Shown here: one piece after another, positions 36,301 through 46,067 of the stretch | Layout of the letters: each line of letters starts with the position of its first letter | Position numbering within the stretch: position 1 is the stretch's first letter | DNA from: Craterilacuibacter sinensis | GTDB lineage: Bacteria; Pseudomonadota; Gammaproteobacteria; Burkholderiales; Chromobacteriaceae | Length of the DNA: 64,000 nt | Direction: 5' to 3' | Assembly (NCBI RefSeq): GCF_009831765.1 | Contig: NZ_WSSB01000004.1 | Coordinates: 193,274 to 257,273 of the forward strand | Program-made: the position numbers and the translations under genes | Notes under the pieces: model-generated | The model's database searches: none | What the model was told of the DNA's origin: nothing | Seen by the model: the letters and a program-made list of their open reading frames with translations, nothing else

Positions 36301-36695
36301 CTTGTCAGGGCCAAGCGCAGTTGTGCGGCAAGATCCGGCACTATCCGGCTCTTGCCCGCGCGCTGGGATGTCGCCCAGATGGGCGCGGGGAAGTGGGCAT
36401 CGTCGCTAAAGCGTGGGATGACATGCCAGTGCAGATGCGGCACGACATTGCCCAGACTTGCCAGATTGATCTTGTCCGGTTGCATGACGACTCTGAGTGC
36501 CCGCTCGCAGCGCAGCACCCAGTCCAGCAGGTAGCGGCTGTCTGCGACATCCAGATCGCTCATTTCCTTGATGTGTTCCTTCCAGATGACCCGGCAAAAT
36601 CCGGGATAGTGCGGGTCATCCACCAGAATGATGTACAGTTTTTCATCCTGATACAGAATATCAAGCCCGCTTGGGGCGCATAGTTCACATTGCAT
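36297..36695 (-). CDS. HIT-family nucleotide hydrolase or transferase
   Basis: A 132-residue histidine-triad protein. The catalytic motif is VVPHLHWHVIPR (HxHxH, about residues 88-99). N-terminal MQCELCAPSG has a Cys pair (CELC) seen in some HIT proteins. Substrates in the family are nucleoside phosphoramidates or dinucleoside polyphosphates; the specific one is not readable. The ATG at 36695 starts the family similarity; the long upstream frame is antisense to the next gene. Confidence 0.87.
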   Translation of the reverse strand: MQCELCAPSGLDILYQDEKLYIILVDDPHYPGFCRVIWKEHIKEMSDLDVADSRYLLDWVLRCERALRVVMQPDKINLASLGNVVPHLHWHVIPRFSDDAHFPAPIWATSQRAGKSRIVPDLAAQLRLALTS

Positions 36696-36758
36696 AGTCT
36701 TGACTCCGTTGCTTTTGTGCTTGAATTGTACGCATGCCAACGGCGCAGGGGCGAGCTT

Positions 36759-36767
36759 TGCTATACT
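36759..36767 (+). promoter_or_regulatory. extended -10 promoter for the CNNM transporter gene
   Basis: TGCTATACT has the extended -10 form TGN-TATACT, with no matching -35. It lies 74 bases upstream of the GTG start at 36841, inside the gap between the divergent HIT gene and this gene. Confidence 0.5.
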
Positions 36768-36840
36768 CTTTCCGGCTTGCGGATGCGTTCTCTCTATATC
36801 CAATGAGTTTTTGCACCGTATCAAGATTGAGGTGAAGCTT

Positions 36841-38157
36841 GTGAGTCTGTTGAACAATATTGCCGTGATTGCGTTGCTGATAGTGGTAAGCGCATTTTTT
36901 TCCATCTCCGAAATTTCCCTTGCTGCCTCGCGCAAAATGCGCCTGACAGTCATGGCCGATGAGGGTAATGCCAATGCCGAGCGCGTGTTGCGCCTGCAGG
37001 AGCAGCCTGGCCATTTCTTTACCGTGGTGCAGATCGGTCTGAACGCAGTTGCCATTCTGGGCGGTATTCTGGGCGAGGCCGCCTTTACGCCGACGTTTAC
37101 CATGCTGTTCCGTCTGTTTTCTAGCGGAGCATGGGTGGAGACCGTGAGTTTTCTCTGTTCTTTTGCCTTGGTGACCTCGCTGTTTATTCTGCTGGCGGAT
37201 CTGGTGCCCAAGCGTATCGGTATGAGCTCGCCAGAGCGTGTCGCAGTGCGCGTGGTACGTCCCATGTTGTTCTGCGTGAAAGTTCTGTTGCCGCTGGTCT
37301 GGGCATTTAACGGACTGGCGAATGCTATTTTCCGTCTGCTGGGTCTGCCGCTGATACGCAAGGATGTGATTACCTCGGCCGATATTTTTGCCGTGGTAGA
37401 TGCCGGTGCCGAAGCCGGGGTGCTGCACAAGAACGAGCATCAGGTTATCGAAAACATTTTCGAGCTGGAAAACCGCGCCGTGCCTTCATCGATGACGCAG
37501 CGCGAGAGCATTGTGTTTTTCAAGCTGGATGAATCGGAAGACAGCATCAAGCAGAAGATTGCCGAGCAGCCGCATTCAAAATTCCTGGTGTGCGATAGCT
37601 CGATAGACAGCGTGATCGGTTACGCCGAATCCAAGGAAATCCTGCGTCGCCTGATTTCCGGCAGCAAGATGTCGCTGAAAGAGGCGGGCATGATCAAGAA
37701 TGTGCTGATGATTCCCGATACGCTGTCCTTGTCCGAGGTGCTGGAGCGTTTCAAGAGTACGCGTGAAGATTTTGCGGTCATCTTTAATGAGTACGCGTTG
37801 GTCGTTGGCGTCATTACGCTGAATGACGTGATGAGTACGGTGATGGGCGACCTGGTCGGGCAGAATATTGAAGAGCAGATCATCAAGCGCGATGACAGTT
37901 CATGGCTGGTGGATGGCATGACGCCGGTTGAAGATGTACTGCGTGCATTATCTATCGATCATCTGCCTGGCGATGAAAACTACGAAACCGTGGCCGGCTT
38001 TTTGATGTATATGCTGCGCAAGATTCCGAAGCGCACCGACTGCGTGGTATGGGAGGGCTACAAGTTCGAGGTGGTCGACATCGACAACCACAAGATCGAC
38101 CAGATTCTGGTTACGCGTCAGGCCGATACTGCTCAGCTTACTGAAACTGCTATTTAA
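36841..38157 (+). CDS. CNNM/CorC-HlyC family membrane transporter
   Basis: A 438-residue protein with a DUF21/CNNM membrane domain (IAVIALLIVVSAFFSISEIS at the start, three or four spans to about residue 150), a CBS pair (about 195-320, including SLSEVLERFKSTREDFAVI and VGVITLNDVMSTVMGDLVG) and a CorC_HlyC domain at the end (DGMTPVEDVLRALSID). Relatives export or buffer Mg2+/Co2+. The start is a GTG with GAGGTGAA upstream. The gene starts 145 bases from the divergent HIT gene. Confidence 0.9.
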   Translation: MSLLNNIAVIALLIVVSAFFSISEISLAASRKMRLTVMADEGNANAERVLRLQEQPGHFFTVVQIGLNAVAILGGILGEAAFTPTFTMLFRLFSSGAWVETVSFLCSFALVTSLFILLADLVPKRIGMSSPERVAVRVVRPMLFCVKVLLPLVWAFNGLANAIFRLLGLPLIRKDVITSADIFAVVDAGAEAGVLHKNEHQVIENIFELENRAVPSSMTQRESIVFFKLDESEDSIKQKIAEQPHSKFLVCDSSIDSVIGYAESKEILRRLISGSKMSLKEAGMIKNVLMIPDTLSLSEVLERFKSTREDFAVIFNEYALVVGVITLNDVMSTVMGDLVGQNIEEQIIKRDDSSWLVDGMTPVEDVLRALSIDHLPGDENYETVAGFLMYMLRKIPKRTDCVVWEGYKFEVVDIDNHKIDQILVTRQADTAQLTETAI

Positions 38158-38246
38158 TACCCAGCCAACAATTGTTTGGCTTGGCTCAATAAAAATATTA
38201 TCAGGTTCTGATATTTTTTATGCATGACTAGCCCCGGAGTGTTTTG

Positions 38247-38948
38247 ATGAGCACCAATCCTCCCCGCCGTACGCGGGCGACCTATTACGAGGGCGTGCCC
38301 GACTATATGACCGAGGTGTATGACTGGGCTTATGTCAATCCGGTCAAAGCCGGTCTGTTAGACCGCAATATCGTGGTCAGCACTTTATTGTTCATGAATG
38401 ACCAGCGCCTGATGCGCCGTTATCTCGAGCGTATCCGTCCGGGCTCGCGAGTGTGGCAAGTGGCGCATGTATATGGCGATCTGGTGCAGCGTGCTGCCGA
38501 CAAGGTGGGGCCAGACGGCCATTTCACGCTGACCGATATTACGCCGGTACAGATCGAGCACAGCCTGAACAAGCTGGCTGATCGGCCGCAGGCCGAAGTA
38601 ATCCGTGCCGATGCCTCGACCTGGCAAGGCGATGCACCCTTCGATCTGGTATGCAGCTTCTTCCTGTTGCACGAGGTGCCGGAAGCGCTCAAGACGGCCA
38701 TCGTCGACAATATGCTGAGTCAGGTGGCAGAGGATGGCGAACTGGTGTTTGTGGATTACCACGGGCCGAAAGCCTGGCAACCGATAGGCTGGCTGTTGAA
38801 GTATGTAAACCGTTGGCTGGAGCCGTTTGCCGAGGCCTTGTGGCATAAGGAGATCAGCGCCTACGCCACGCGCAAGGATGAGTTTGTGTGGGGGAAGGAA
38901 ACCATTTTTGGCGGCGTATACCAGATCGTGCGCGTCAAACGCCGTTAA
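38247..38948 (+). CDS. rquA: RquA-like rhodoquinone biosynthesis methyltransferase
   Basis: A 233-residue SAM-methyltransferase-fold protein resembling RquA, which converts ubiquinone to rhodoquinone. Features matching my knowledge of that family: VYDWAYVNPVKAGLLDRNIV near residue 25, VWQVAHVYGDL as an unusual motif I, LTDITPVQIEH, CSFFLLHEVPEAL, and VFVDYHGPKAWQPIGWLL with WLEPFAEALWHKEI. Rhodoquinone supports fumarate reduction without oxygen. It could be a relative with another quinone substrate; a family search would decide. GGAG precedes the ATG at 38247. It stands alone and ends at a terminator shared with fpr. Confidence 0.65.
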   Translation: MSTNPPRRTRATYYEGVPDYMTEVYDWAYVNPVKAGLLDRNIVVSTLLFMNDQRLMRRYLERIRPGSRVWQVAHVYGDLVQRAADKVGPDGHFTLTDITPVQIEHSLNKLADRPQAEVIRADASTWQGDAPFDLVCSFFLLHEVPEALKTAIVDNMLSQVAEDGELVFVDYHGPKAWQPIGWLLKYVNRWLEPFAEALWHKEISAYATRKDEFVWGKETIFGGVYQIVRVKRR

Positions 38949-38963
38949 GCGACCGATTTATGG

Positions 38964-38993
38964 AAAAAGGCTGACCTTGTGTCAGCCTTTTTT
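38964..38993. terminator. bidirectional terminator between rquA and fpr
   Basis: 12-bp stem AAAAAGGCTGAC (38964-38975) with GTCAGCCTTTTT (38981-38992) and T on both outer sides. Confidence 0.9.
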
Positions 38994-39010
38994 GCGTCGG
39001 TAAATGGCGA

Positions 39011-39796
39011 TTACTTTTCGACGAAGGCGCGCTCGATGGCGTAATGGCCAGGCTCACCCATGCGCGGGCTTTCGATATAACCCATGCCGTCGAGGATATG
39101 GCACAGATCGTCCAGCATCATCGGGCTGCCGCAGATCAGCACGCGGTCGTTTTCCGGGCACATCTGGGGCAGGCCGATGTCGGCAGCGAGCTTGCCCGAG
39201 GTGATCAAATCGGTCAGCCGGCCCTGATTGCGGAACGGCTCGCGGGTGACGGTCGGGTAGTAAATCAGCTTCTCGCGCACCATTTCGCCGAAATACTCGT
39301 TGTTTGGCAGCTCTTCGGTGATGAACTGCTCATAGGCCAGTTCGTTTTTGTAGCGCACGCCATGGGTGAGGATCACCTTGTCGTAGCGCTCATAGACATC
39401 CGGGTCCTGAATAATGGACATGAAAGGCGCGAGGCCGGTGCCGGTGGAGAGCAGATACAGATTCTTGCCCGGCAGCAGATTGTCCTGTACCAGCGTGCCG
39501 GTCGGCTTGCGGCTGACGAGGACGGTATCGCCTTCTTTCAGGTGCTGCAGACGCGAGGTCAGCGGGCCATCCTGTACCTTGATGCTGAAGAATTCCAGGT
39601 CTTCGGTGTAGTTGGCGCTGGCGATCGAATAGGCGCGCATCAGCGGCTTGCCGTTCACTTCCAGTCCTATCATCACGAACTGGCCATTGATAAAACGCAG
39701 ACTTTCGTCGCGGGTGCAGGTGAACGAGAACAGGGTGTCGTTCCAGTGGCGGACGCTGAGCACGCGCTCGGCAGTCATATTGGCGGGAATGGCCAT
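39011..39796 (-). CDS. fpr: ferredoxin/flavodoxin-NADP+ reductase (Fpr)
   Basis: A 261-residue FAD enzyme that transfers electrons between NADPH and ferredoxin or flavodoxin. FAD-binding RAYSIASANYTEDLEFF (about residues 50-66), the NADP-binding LYLLSTGTGLAPFMSIIQD, and the C-terminal VLICGSPMML and HYAIERAFVEK (last residues like subclass I bacterial Fpr) are clear. The ATG at 39796 (MAIPANMTAERVL) starts the family similarity; an in-frame start at 39877 adds unrelated residues. Confidence 0.94.
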   Translation of the reverse strand: MAIPANMTAERVLSVRHWNDTLFSFTCTRDESLRFINGQFVMIGLEVNGKPLMRAYSIASANYTEDLEFFSIKVQDGPLTSRLQHLKEGDTVLVSRKPTGTLVQDNLLPGKNLYLLSTGTGLAPFMSIIQDPDVYERYDKVILTHGVRYKNELAYEQFITEELPNNEYFGEMVREKLIYYPTVTREPFRNQGRLTDLITSGKLAADIGLPQMCPENDRVLICGSPMMLDDLCHILDGMGYIESPRMGEPGHYAIERAFVEK

Positions 39797-40178
39797 GCGA
39801 AGCTTACTCTCTTGGTTGTTGGTTCCGGCTATTGCATCCGTGCCAAGCCTTGGTCTCGGCATGTTAGTGGGCTGCATCGTTGGCTGGAACGATTTGTTTT
39901 CGCTGAGTTTATGATTTTAGGTTATTTGGTGTCTATCGTTCAGATCATTCGTCTCTATAAAGCGAGATGTGATCATTGCAGTGCAGCATAGAATATGCCT
40001 CAAAATGCTGTTTGACTACCGTCAAATTGTGCTCATTTTATCTGAACGATGGTTCGCGCTGGCAAGCGGCGGTCTTTGTTTTAGAGCAAAGTGGCAATGA
40101 GCCGCCTTACTTAGCCTTTTTCGCGCCACCATTTTCTGATCTGCTCTCCGGATACATGCTCAGGCGCGGCCACCGTAT
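39797..40178. other. 382-base gap with inverted repeats, no convincing gene
   Basis: The gap looks more AT-rich than its neighbours. It holds the inverted repeat ATCGTTCAGAT (39935-39945) and ATCTGAACGAT (40040-40050), and a nested stem from about 40060 to 40106 (GGCGG/CCGCC around CTTTG/CAAAG). A 77-codon plus-strand frame (39976-40209) crosses both and overlaps the next gene, and has no family likeness. It may be the remnant of a lost gene or a regulatory region for fpr. Confidence 0.5.
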
Positions 40179-40736
40179 TCAGTCGTTGCCGGATAATGCG
40201 GCCAGCTGATGCAGCGGCATGACCCTGACCGGATGAACGGGCGTATCCAGATTGGCCCACAGCCAGTTATGGTGGGCGATAACCTGCTCACCACCAAGGT
40301 GAGGCCTGTCTTTGCTGGTGTGCGCATCGGCAATCACGGTTACCGCATAGCCTTGCATGGCGGCGCTGCGTACGGTGCTGTCCAGACAAAAATCACTGGC
40401 GTAACCGGCCAGCCATAAGTTATCGATAGCCAGCTGTTCCAGTGTCGCCTTGAGTGCAGTCTGGCAAAAGGCGTCGGATGCACGCTTGCGTATGACCTTA
40501 TCTATCGGCTGGCGCGCCAGTGCCTCATGCAGTTGCCAGGCATGGCTTCCTGCGGCCAGCGGGCTGTCGGGCGGGCCATCGTGCTGCACGAAGAGGATGG
40601 GCATGGCGCGTGTACGCGCCAGAGCGATGGCGGCATTGAGTTGCACCAGGATCTGTGGGGCGCGTATGGCTGCCGGCGGGCCATCGATCAGTCCTTGCTG
40701 GACATCGATGATCAGTAGTGCGGTGTGCGGGGGCAC
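40179..40736 (-). CDS. isochorismatase-like cysteine hydrolase
   Basis: A 185-residue protein of the nicotinamidase/isochorismatase family. The catalytic triad is visible: Asp in LLIIDVQQGL (about residue 11), Lys in VIRKRASDAF, and Cys in GYASDFCLDSTVRSA. The start is a GTG at 40736 with AAGGAAC at a good distance. Substrate is unknown; pyrazinamidase, isochorismatase and other amidase activities are all possible. It lies 51 bases downstream of the giant FAD/Fe-S gene. Confidence 0.87.
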   Translation of the reverse strand: MPPHTALLIIDVQQGLIDGPPAAIRAPQILVQLNAAIALARTRAMPILFVQHDGPPDSPLAAGSHAWQLHEALARQPIDKVIRKRASDAFCQTALKATLEQLAIDNLWLAGYASDFCLDSTVRSAAMQGYAVTVIADAHTSKDRPHLGGEQVIAHHNWLWANLDTPVHPVRVMPLHQLAALSGND

Positions 40737-40787
40737 GATGATGTTCCTTAAGGAAAAATGGCCACCTTGGGCAGGTGGCCATCCGGT

Positions 40788-43700
40788 TTACAGCAAGACG
40801 CGCTCCACGCCGCCGTTGCGGGCATTGTCGACGTAGTCCTTCATCCAGTTATCGCCCAGCACATGCTTGGCAATTTCGACCACGATATAGTCGGCCTCGG
40901 TACCGGTATCTGGGCTGTAACGGCTCAAGCCCTGCAGGCAGGACGGGCAGGAGGTAAGGATCTTCACCGGCTTGTCGCTTGTGCCTAGCGCCGAAAGGCC
41001 CTTGTTGATTTCCTCTTCCTTGCGGAAACGCACCTGGGTGGCGATATCCGGCCGTGCCGCGGCAAAGGTGCCGGACTCGCCGCAGCAGCGGTCGCTCAGC
41101 GCCACGCCGCCGCCCATCAGCTCGTTCACCACCTTGATCGGCTGGTAGGCTTTCATCGGCGTATGGCAGGGGTCGTGGTACATATACTTCTGCCCGGCTA
41201 CGCCTTCCAGTTTCACCCCTTTTTCCATCAGGTATTCGTGGATGTCGATGATGCGGCAGCCGGGGAAGATGTCCTCGAAGCGGTACTTGGCCAGCTGGTC
41301 GTAGCAGGTGCCGCAGCTGACCACCACGGTCTTGATATCGAGGTAGTTGAGCGTATTGGCCATGCGGTGGAATAGCACGCGGTTTTCGGTGGTGATCTGC
41401 TCGCCCTTGTCGGCAAAGCCGGAGGCGGTTTGCGGGTAGCCGCAGCACAGATAGCCCGGCGGCAGCACGGTCTGGGTGCCGACATGCCACAGCATGGCCT
41501 GGGTGGCGAGCCCGACCTGGCTGAACAGGCGTTCCGAACCGCAACCGGGGAAGTAGAACACCGCTTCGGCGTCTTCGGCGACCTTGGGGTTGCGGATCAC
41601 CGGTACCACATTGGCGTCTTCTACATCCAGGAGCGCGCGTGCGGTCTTCTTGGGCAGGCCGCCCGGCATCGGTTTATTGATGAAATGGATCACCTGTGCC
41701 TTGATCGGGGCGGTGCCGACGGTAGCGGCCGGCTGGGTCGGCTTTTTGCTGGTGAGTCCCACGCGCCGGCCCAGTTCGAAGCCCAGACGCTGTGCCTTAT
41801 AGGCGATGCCGGTGAGGCCTACACGCATTGCCTTGATGGTGGCCGGGTCTTTGGCGGTCAGGAAGGCCATGCCGACGGCGGTGCCTGGGTTGAACTTCTT
41901 GTTGCCGGTTTTCCTGAGGAAATTGCGCATGGCGACCGAGACATCGCCAAAATCGATATTGACCGGGCAGGGCTTGACGCAGCGGTGGCACACCGTGCAA
42001 TGGTCGGCCACATCGGACAGCTCCTCGAAGTGCTTGAGCGAGACGCCGCGCCGTGTCTGTTCCTCGTACAGGAAAGCCTCGGTCAACAGGCCGACGCCGA
42101 GGATCTTGTTGCGCGGGCTGTACAAGAGGTTGGCACGCGGCACATGGGTCGAGCACACCGGCTTGCATTTGCCGCAGCGCAGGCAATCCTTGACCATGTC
42201 CGAGATTTCACCGATTTCGGATGCTTCCAGAATCAGCGACTCCGCGCCCAATAGTTCGAATGACGGCGTGTACGCCATGGCGAGGTCGGCGCCGGGCAAT
42301 AGCTTGCCGCGGTTGAAGTGGCCGTTGGGATCGACGCGCGCCTTGTAGTCGCGGAACGGCTGGATCTCGGCTTCGGTCAGGAACTCGAGCTTGGTGATGC
42401 CGATGCCGTGTTCGCCCGAGATCACGCCGTTCAGGCTGCGCGCCAGCGCCATGATGCGTGCCACCGCCTTATGCGCGGTTTGCAGCATATCGTAGTCATC
42501 GGAGTTGACCGGCAAGTTGGTATGCACATTGCCGTCACCCGCGTGCATGTGCAGCGCGACAAATACGCGGCCGCGCAGCACCTTCTGCTGCTGGGCGCGC
42601 AAGGCGTCGAGTATGCCGCTATAGGACTTGCCGGAGAACAGGGTCTCGAACTCGGTCAACAGTTCGTTCTTCCAGCTGACGCGCAGCGCGAAGTCGCGCA
42701 TGGCGGTAAACACGGTTTGCGGCGGCTCGGTCGTGTTTTCCAGCGGTGCCTTGGGCCAGCGCTGGATATAGTCGGTAAAAGGCGCATCCATATTGTCCAG
42801 CAGCCATTGCCAGCGGTCGCGGGTAATCGCCAATAGCGACAGGGCGGCGGCGCGCCGGTCGCCGATAATCTCGTCGCTGGCCATGTCTATGCCCTGCTTG
42901 TCCAGCGGCAGCGGGCCATGGAACCATTCGCGCAGGGTGTCGATCAGGCGCAGCTTGTTGGCGATAGACAGCTCGATATTGATGCGCTCGATGCCGTCGG
43001 AGTAGTCGCCAAGGCGGTCCAGCGGAATCACCACGTCTTCGTTGATCTTGAAGGCATTGGTGTGGCGGGCAATGGCGGCGGTACGCGAGCGGTCCAGCCA
43101 GAATTTCTTGCGCGCCTCGGGTGTCACCGCGATAAAGCCTTCGCCGGTGCGGGCATTGGCAAAGCGCACCACGGCACTGGCGGCTTCGGCAACGGCGTTT
43201 TCGTCATCCGATACCAGGTCGGCAATCAGCACCATCTTGGGCCGGCCGCGCCCCTTGGCCTTGGTGGCGTAGTCGACCGCACGCACATAGCGCCAGTCCA
43301 GGTGTTCGAGCCCGGCCAGATGCACGCCTGCGCGCAGGCCGGCACCCGCCGGCTTGAAGTAGTCGGTAATCTCGACAATGGCCGGCGTGGCTTGGGCGAC
43401 GGTGCCGAAAAACTCCAGACAGACAGTGCGCGTATGCGCCGGCATCTTGTGCAGCACGAAGCGCGCGCTGGTGATAATGCCGTCGCAGCCTTCTTTTTGC
43501 ACGCCGGGCAGGCCGGCGAGGAATTTGTCGGTGACATCCTTGCCCAGACCTACCTTGCGGAAGGCCGAACCCGGAATCACCAGCTCCTCGCTGGAGACGA
43601 CCGTCTGCATATCGTCCTTGAGACGGCTGATGCGGAAGGTGGCGCTGTCAATATCGTGGATCTTGCCGTAGTTGTGGGCGATGCGCTCGACGAACATCCA

Positions 43701-44630
43701 GTTGCCGTCCGGGTCCACCATGCGCCAGGAGGCGAGGTTGTCCAGCGTCGTACCCCACAGCACCGCCTTTTTGCCGCCGGCATTCATCGCCACATTGCCG
43801 CCTATGCACGAGGCTTCGGCCGAGGTCGGGTCGACGGCGAAGACCAGGCCGGCCGCCGAGGCTGCTTCCGACACGCGTGCGGTGACCACACCGGCGCCGC
43901 ACTGTATGGTGGCGCGCTGGCCTTCCAGGCCCGGCAAGCCGATGTATTCCACGCCGCGATGCTGATCCAGCTTCTCGGTATTGATCACCGCCGAGCGCCG
44001 GTCCAGCGGCACCGCGCCACCGGTGTAGCCGGTGCCGCCGCCGCGCGGAATCAGGGTCAGCCCCAGTGCGATACAGGCGCGCACCAAGGGGGCGATCTCG
44101 GCTTCGCTATCCGGGCACAGCACCACAAACGGATATTCGACGCGCCAGTCAGTGGCATCGGTTACATGCGATACCCGGGCCAGACCGTCGAACAGGATAT
44201 TGTCGCGCCGGGTGTGCTTGCCCAGAGCCTTGAGGGCGCGGGCGCGCAGTTCGCGGGTTTCGCTGAACTGCGCTTCGAAGGTATTCACGGCGGCATGGGC
44301 CGCAGCAATCATGCGGCCGACAGTGTCATTGCCGTCGCGTCGGTTCTCGATTTCGCGCAGCCGGTGGCGCATGGCCTCGGTCAGGGCTGACAAGCGTTTG
44401 GGGTTGTCCAGCAGGTCATCGACCAGATAAGGGTTGCGGTCCACCACCCAGATATCGCCCAGCACTTCAAACAGCATGCGTGCCGAGCGGCCGGTACGGC
44501 GCTCGCCGCGCAAGGTATTCAGACTGTCCCACATCGGTTCGCCCAGCAGGCGGATTACGATTTCGCGGTCGGAATAGGAGGTGTAGTTGTAAGGAATTTC
44601 ACGGATGCGCGGATGGGCGGGGGCGTTCAT
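40788..44630 (-). CDS. large FAD-linked/Fe-S 2-hydroxyacid dehydrogenase (DUF3683 type)
   Basis: A 1280-residue fused oxidoreductase. Order: a DUF3683 N-terminus ([20 protein letters not shown]), a PCMH-type FAD domain ([18 protein letters not shown] and [20 protein letters not shown]), an FAD-oxidase C domain ([24 protein letters not shown]), two [4Fe-4S] motifs ([11 protein letters not shown] and [12 protein letters not shown]), then two CCG domains ([36 protein letters not shown]). It resembles D-lactate or D-2-hydroxyglutarate dehydrogenases fused to their electron-transfer subunit. Substrate cannot be read. It is probably attached to the inner face of the membrane. Confidence 0.9.
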   Translation of the reverse strand: MNAPAHPRIREIPYNYTSYSDREIVIRLLGEPMWDSLNTLRGERRTGRSARMLFEVLGDIWVVDRNPYLVDDLLDNPKRLSALTEAMRHRLREIENRRDGNDTVGRMIAAAHAAVNTFEAQFSETRELRARALKALGKHTRRDNILFDGLARVSHVTDATDWRVEYPFVVLCPDSEAEIAPLVRACIALGLTLIPRGGGTGYTGGAVPLDRRSAVINTEKLDQHRGVEYIGLPGLEGQRATIQCGAGVVTARVSEAASAAGLVFAVDPTSAEASCIGGNVAMNAGGKKAVLWGTTLDNLASWRMVDPDGNWMFVERIAHNYGKIHDIDSATFRISRLKDDMQTVVSSEELVIPGSAFRKVGLGKDVTDKFLAGLPGVQKEGCDGIITSARFVLHKMPAHTRTVCLEFFGTVAQATPAIVEITDYFKPAGAGLRAGVHLAGLEHLDWRYVRAVDYATKAKGRGRPKMVLIADLVSDDENAVAEAASAVVRFANARTGEGFIAVTPEARKKFWLDRSRTAAIARHTNAFKINEDVVIPLDRLGDYSDGIERINIELSIANKLRLIDTLREWFHGPLPLDKQGIDMASDEIIGDRRAAALSLLAITRDRWQWLLDNMDAPFTDYIQRWPKAPLENTTEPPQTVFTAMRDFALRVSWKNELLTEFETLFSGKSYSGILDALRAQQQKVLRGRVFVALHMHAGDGNVHTNLPVNSDDYDMLQTAHKAVARIMALARSLNGVISGEHGIGITKLEFLTEAEIQPFRDYKARVDPNGHFNRGKLLPGADLAMAYTPSFELLGAESLILEASEIGEISDMVKDCLRCGKCKPVCSTHVPRANLLYSPRNKILGVGLLTEAFLYEEQTRRGVSLKHFEELSDVADHCTVCHRCVKPCPVNIDFGDVSVAMRNFLRKTGNKKFNPGTAVGMAFLTAKDPATIKAMRVGLTGIAYKAQRLGFELGRRVGLTSKKPTQPAATVGTAPIKAQVIHFINKPMPGGLPKKTARALLDVEDANVVPVIRNPKVAEDAEAVFYFPGCGSERLFSQVGLATQAMLWHVGTQTVLPPGYLCCGYPQTASGFADKGEQITTENRVLFHRMANTLNYLDIKTVVVSCGTCYDQLAKYRFEDIFPGCRIIDIHEYLMEKGVKLEGVAGQKYMYHDPCHTPMKAYQPIKVVNELMGGGVALSDRCCGESGTFAAARPDIATQVRFRKEEEINKGLSALGTSDKPVKILTSCPSCLQGLSRYSPDTGTEADYIVVEIAKHVLGDNWMKDYVDNARNGGVERVLL

Positions 44631-44731
44631 CGAGGCTACCAGCGAGGAATGAAAATAATGCTCTTATTCTATCCTAGATGTTGCGTTGCGAAAAACGGTG
44701 ATGATGGTAGGGTTGTGCGTAGAGGGTGAAT

Positions 44732-44900
44732 GGAGAGTGGCTGGTTTCGTTTTTCGGGAACGGGGAGCAGGGAATCGGGTGTCGCGGTTTGACGTGGTTT
44801 GGCCGGTTCTAAACACTGAAATCCGAGTCCCGAGTCCCGAGTCCCGAGTCCCGAGTCCCGAGTCCCGAGTCCCGAGTCCCGAGTCCCGAGTCCCGAGTCC
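44732..44900 (-). repeat. heptamer element, copy 1 (11 units), abutting the pdxA stop
   Basis: Plus-strand order: GGGAACGGGGAGCAGGGAAT block with four G-runs, a conserved core beginning TTGACGTGGTTTGGCCGG and ending CACTGAAATC, then eleven CGAGTCC units (44824-44900), which read (GGACTCG) on the minus strand. The last unit touches the pdxA stop codon (44901-44903). It fills most of the 270-base gap between pdxA and the DUF3683 gene; 44631-44731 holds nothing else recognisable. Confidence 0.9.
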
Positions 44901-45881
44901 CTATCCCCGGCTTTGGCTCATCGCCATCTGTCTTGCCACTTTGACAGCCTCGAACAGGCTGCCCGGATGCGCCCTGCCGGTGCCGGCCAGATCCAGCGCG
45001 GTGCCGTGGTCGACCGAGGTGCGGATAATGGGCAGGCCCAGGGTGATATTGACGCCGGCGCCGAAGCTGGCGTATTTGAGTACCGGCAGCCCCTGATCGT
45101 GATACATGGCCAGGACCGCGTCGGCGCGGGACAGTTTATCGGGGTTGAACAGCGTATCTGCCGGCAAGGGGCCGATCAGATTCATGCCTTCGCCGCGCAG
45201 CATGGACAGCACCGGTTCGATGACGTCTATTTCTTCACGCCCCATATGTCCGCCTTCGCCTGCATGCGGGTTGAGGCCGGCGACCAGGATGCGCGGCTGG
45301 CGGATGCCGAATTTGCTCACCAAGTCAGCATGCAGAATGCGGATCACCGCAGCCAGCATATCGCACTGGATGGCATCGGCAACATCGCGCAGCGGCAGAT
45401 GGGTGGTGGCCAGCGCCACGCGCATGCCGCCACCCGCCAGCATCATCACCACGCGCGGCGTTTGCGTGCGCTCGGCCAGATACTCGGTGTGACCGGTAAA
45501 CGGAACACCGGCATCATTGATCACGCCTTTGTGTACCGGGGCGGTAACCATGGCGTCGAATTCACCGGCCACACAGCCATCAATGGCCACATCCAGCGTT
45601 TCCAGCACATAAGCGCCATTGGCCGGGTCCAGAACGCCGGGCGTGACCGGCGCATCCAGCGGCACATGCAGCACTTCCAGTACGCCGGGTGCCGGGCGCG
45701 CATCGGCTTGCCAGTCGTGCAAGACAACATCCAGCTTAAGTTGCCGGGCGCGGCTGGCCAGCAGGGCTTTATCGGCAATCACGACGCAGCGCGCCGCCGT
45801 GTCTTGCGCGGCCAGCGCAAGTACCAGGTCTGGGCCGATGCCGGCAGGCTCACCGGCGGTAATGGCGAGAATGGGGTGCAT
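44901..45881 (-). CDS. pdxA: 4-hydroxythreonine-4-phosphate dehydrogenase (PdxA)
   Basis: A 326-residue enzyme of pyridoxal 5'-phosphate synthesis. Seen are [18 protein letters not shown] at the N-terminus, [20 protein letters not shown] with substrate-binding residues, [18 protein letters not shown] (metal-binding His and Asp region), and [17 protein letters not shown]. The order lptD-surA-pdxA is the conserved one, but the usual next gene, rsmA (ksgA), is absent. Heptamer elements flank it on both sides. Confidence 0.97.
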   Translation of the reverse strand: MHPILAITAGEPAGIGPDLVLALAAQDTAARCVVIADKALLASRARQLKLDVVLHDWQADARPAPGVLEVLHVPLDAPVTPGVLDPANGAYVLETLDVAIDGCVAGEFDAMVTAPVHKGVINDAGVPFTGHTEYLAERTQTPRVVMMLAGGGMRVALATTHLPLRDVADAIQCDMLAAVIRILHADLVSKFGIRQPRILVAGLNPHAGEGGHMGREEIDVIEPVLSMLRGEGMNLIGPLPADTLFNPDKLSRADAVLAMYHDQGLPVLKYASFGAGVNITLGLPIIRTSVDHGTALDLAGTGRAHPGSLFEAVKVARQMAMSQSRG

Positions 45882-45893
45882 GATGTATCTGCC

Positions 45894-46066
45894 GGGTTAG
45901 GGATCGGGGAACAGGGGTTCGGGAACCGGGGTATTGACGTGGTTTGGCCGGTTTTAAACACTGAAATCCGAGTCCCGAGTCCCGAGTCCCGAGTCCCGAG
46001 TCCCGAGTCCCGAGTCCCGAGTCCCGAGTCCCGAGTCCCGAGTCCCGAGTCCCGAGTCCCGAGTCC
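45894..46066 (-). repeat. heptamer element, copy 2 (14 units), abutting the surA stop
   Basis: Same order and orientation as copy 1: a G-run block (GGATCGGGGAACAGGGGTTC), the core with TTGACGTGGTTTGGCC, then fourteen CGAGTCC units (45969-46066). The surA stop codon is at 46070-46068, one base from the last unit. It occupies almost the whole surA-pdxA gap. Confidence 0.9.
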
Positions 46067-46067
46067 C

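Noticed and set aside
36696-37430. Long minus-strand frame extending the HIT protein
   Set aside because: It is antisense to the CNNM transporter and low in family likeness; the HIT similarity starts at the ATG at 36695.
39976-40209. 77-codon frame in the fpr-isochorismatase gap
   Set aside because: It crosses inverted repeats, overlaps the next gene and lacks recognisable protein features.
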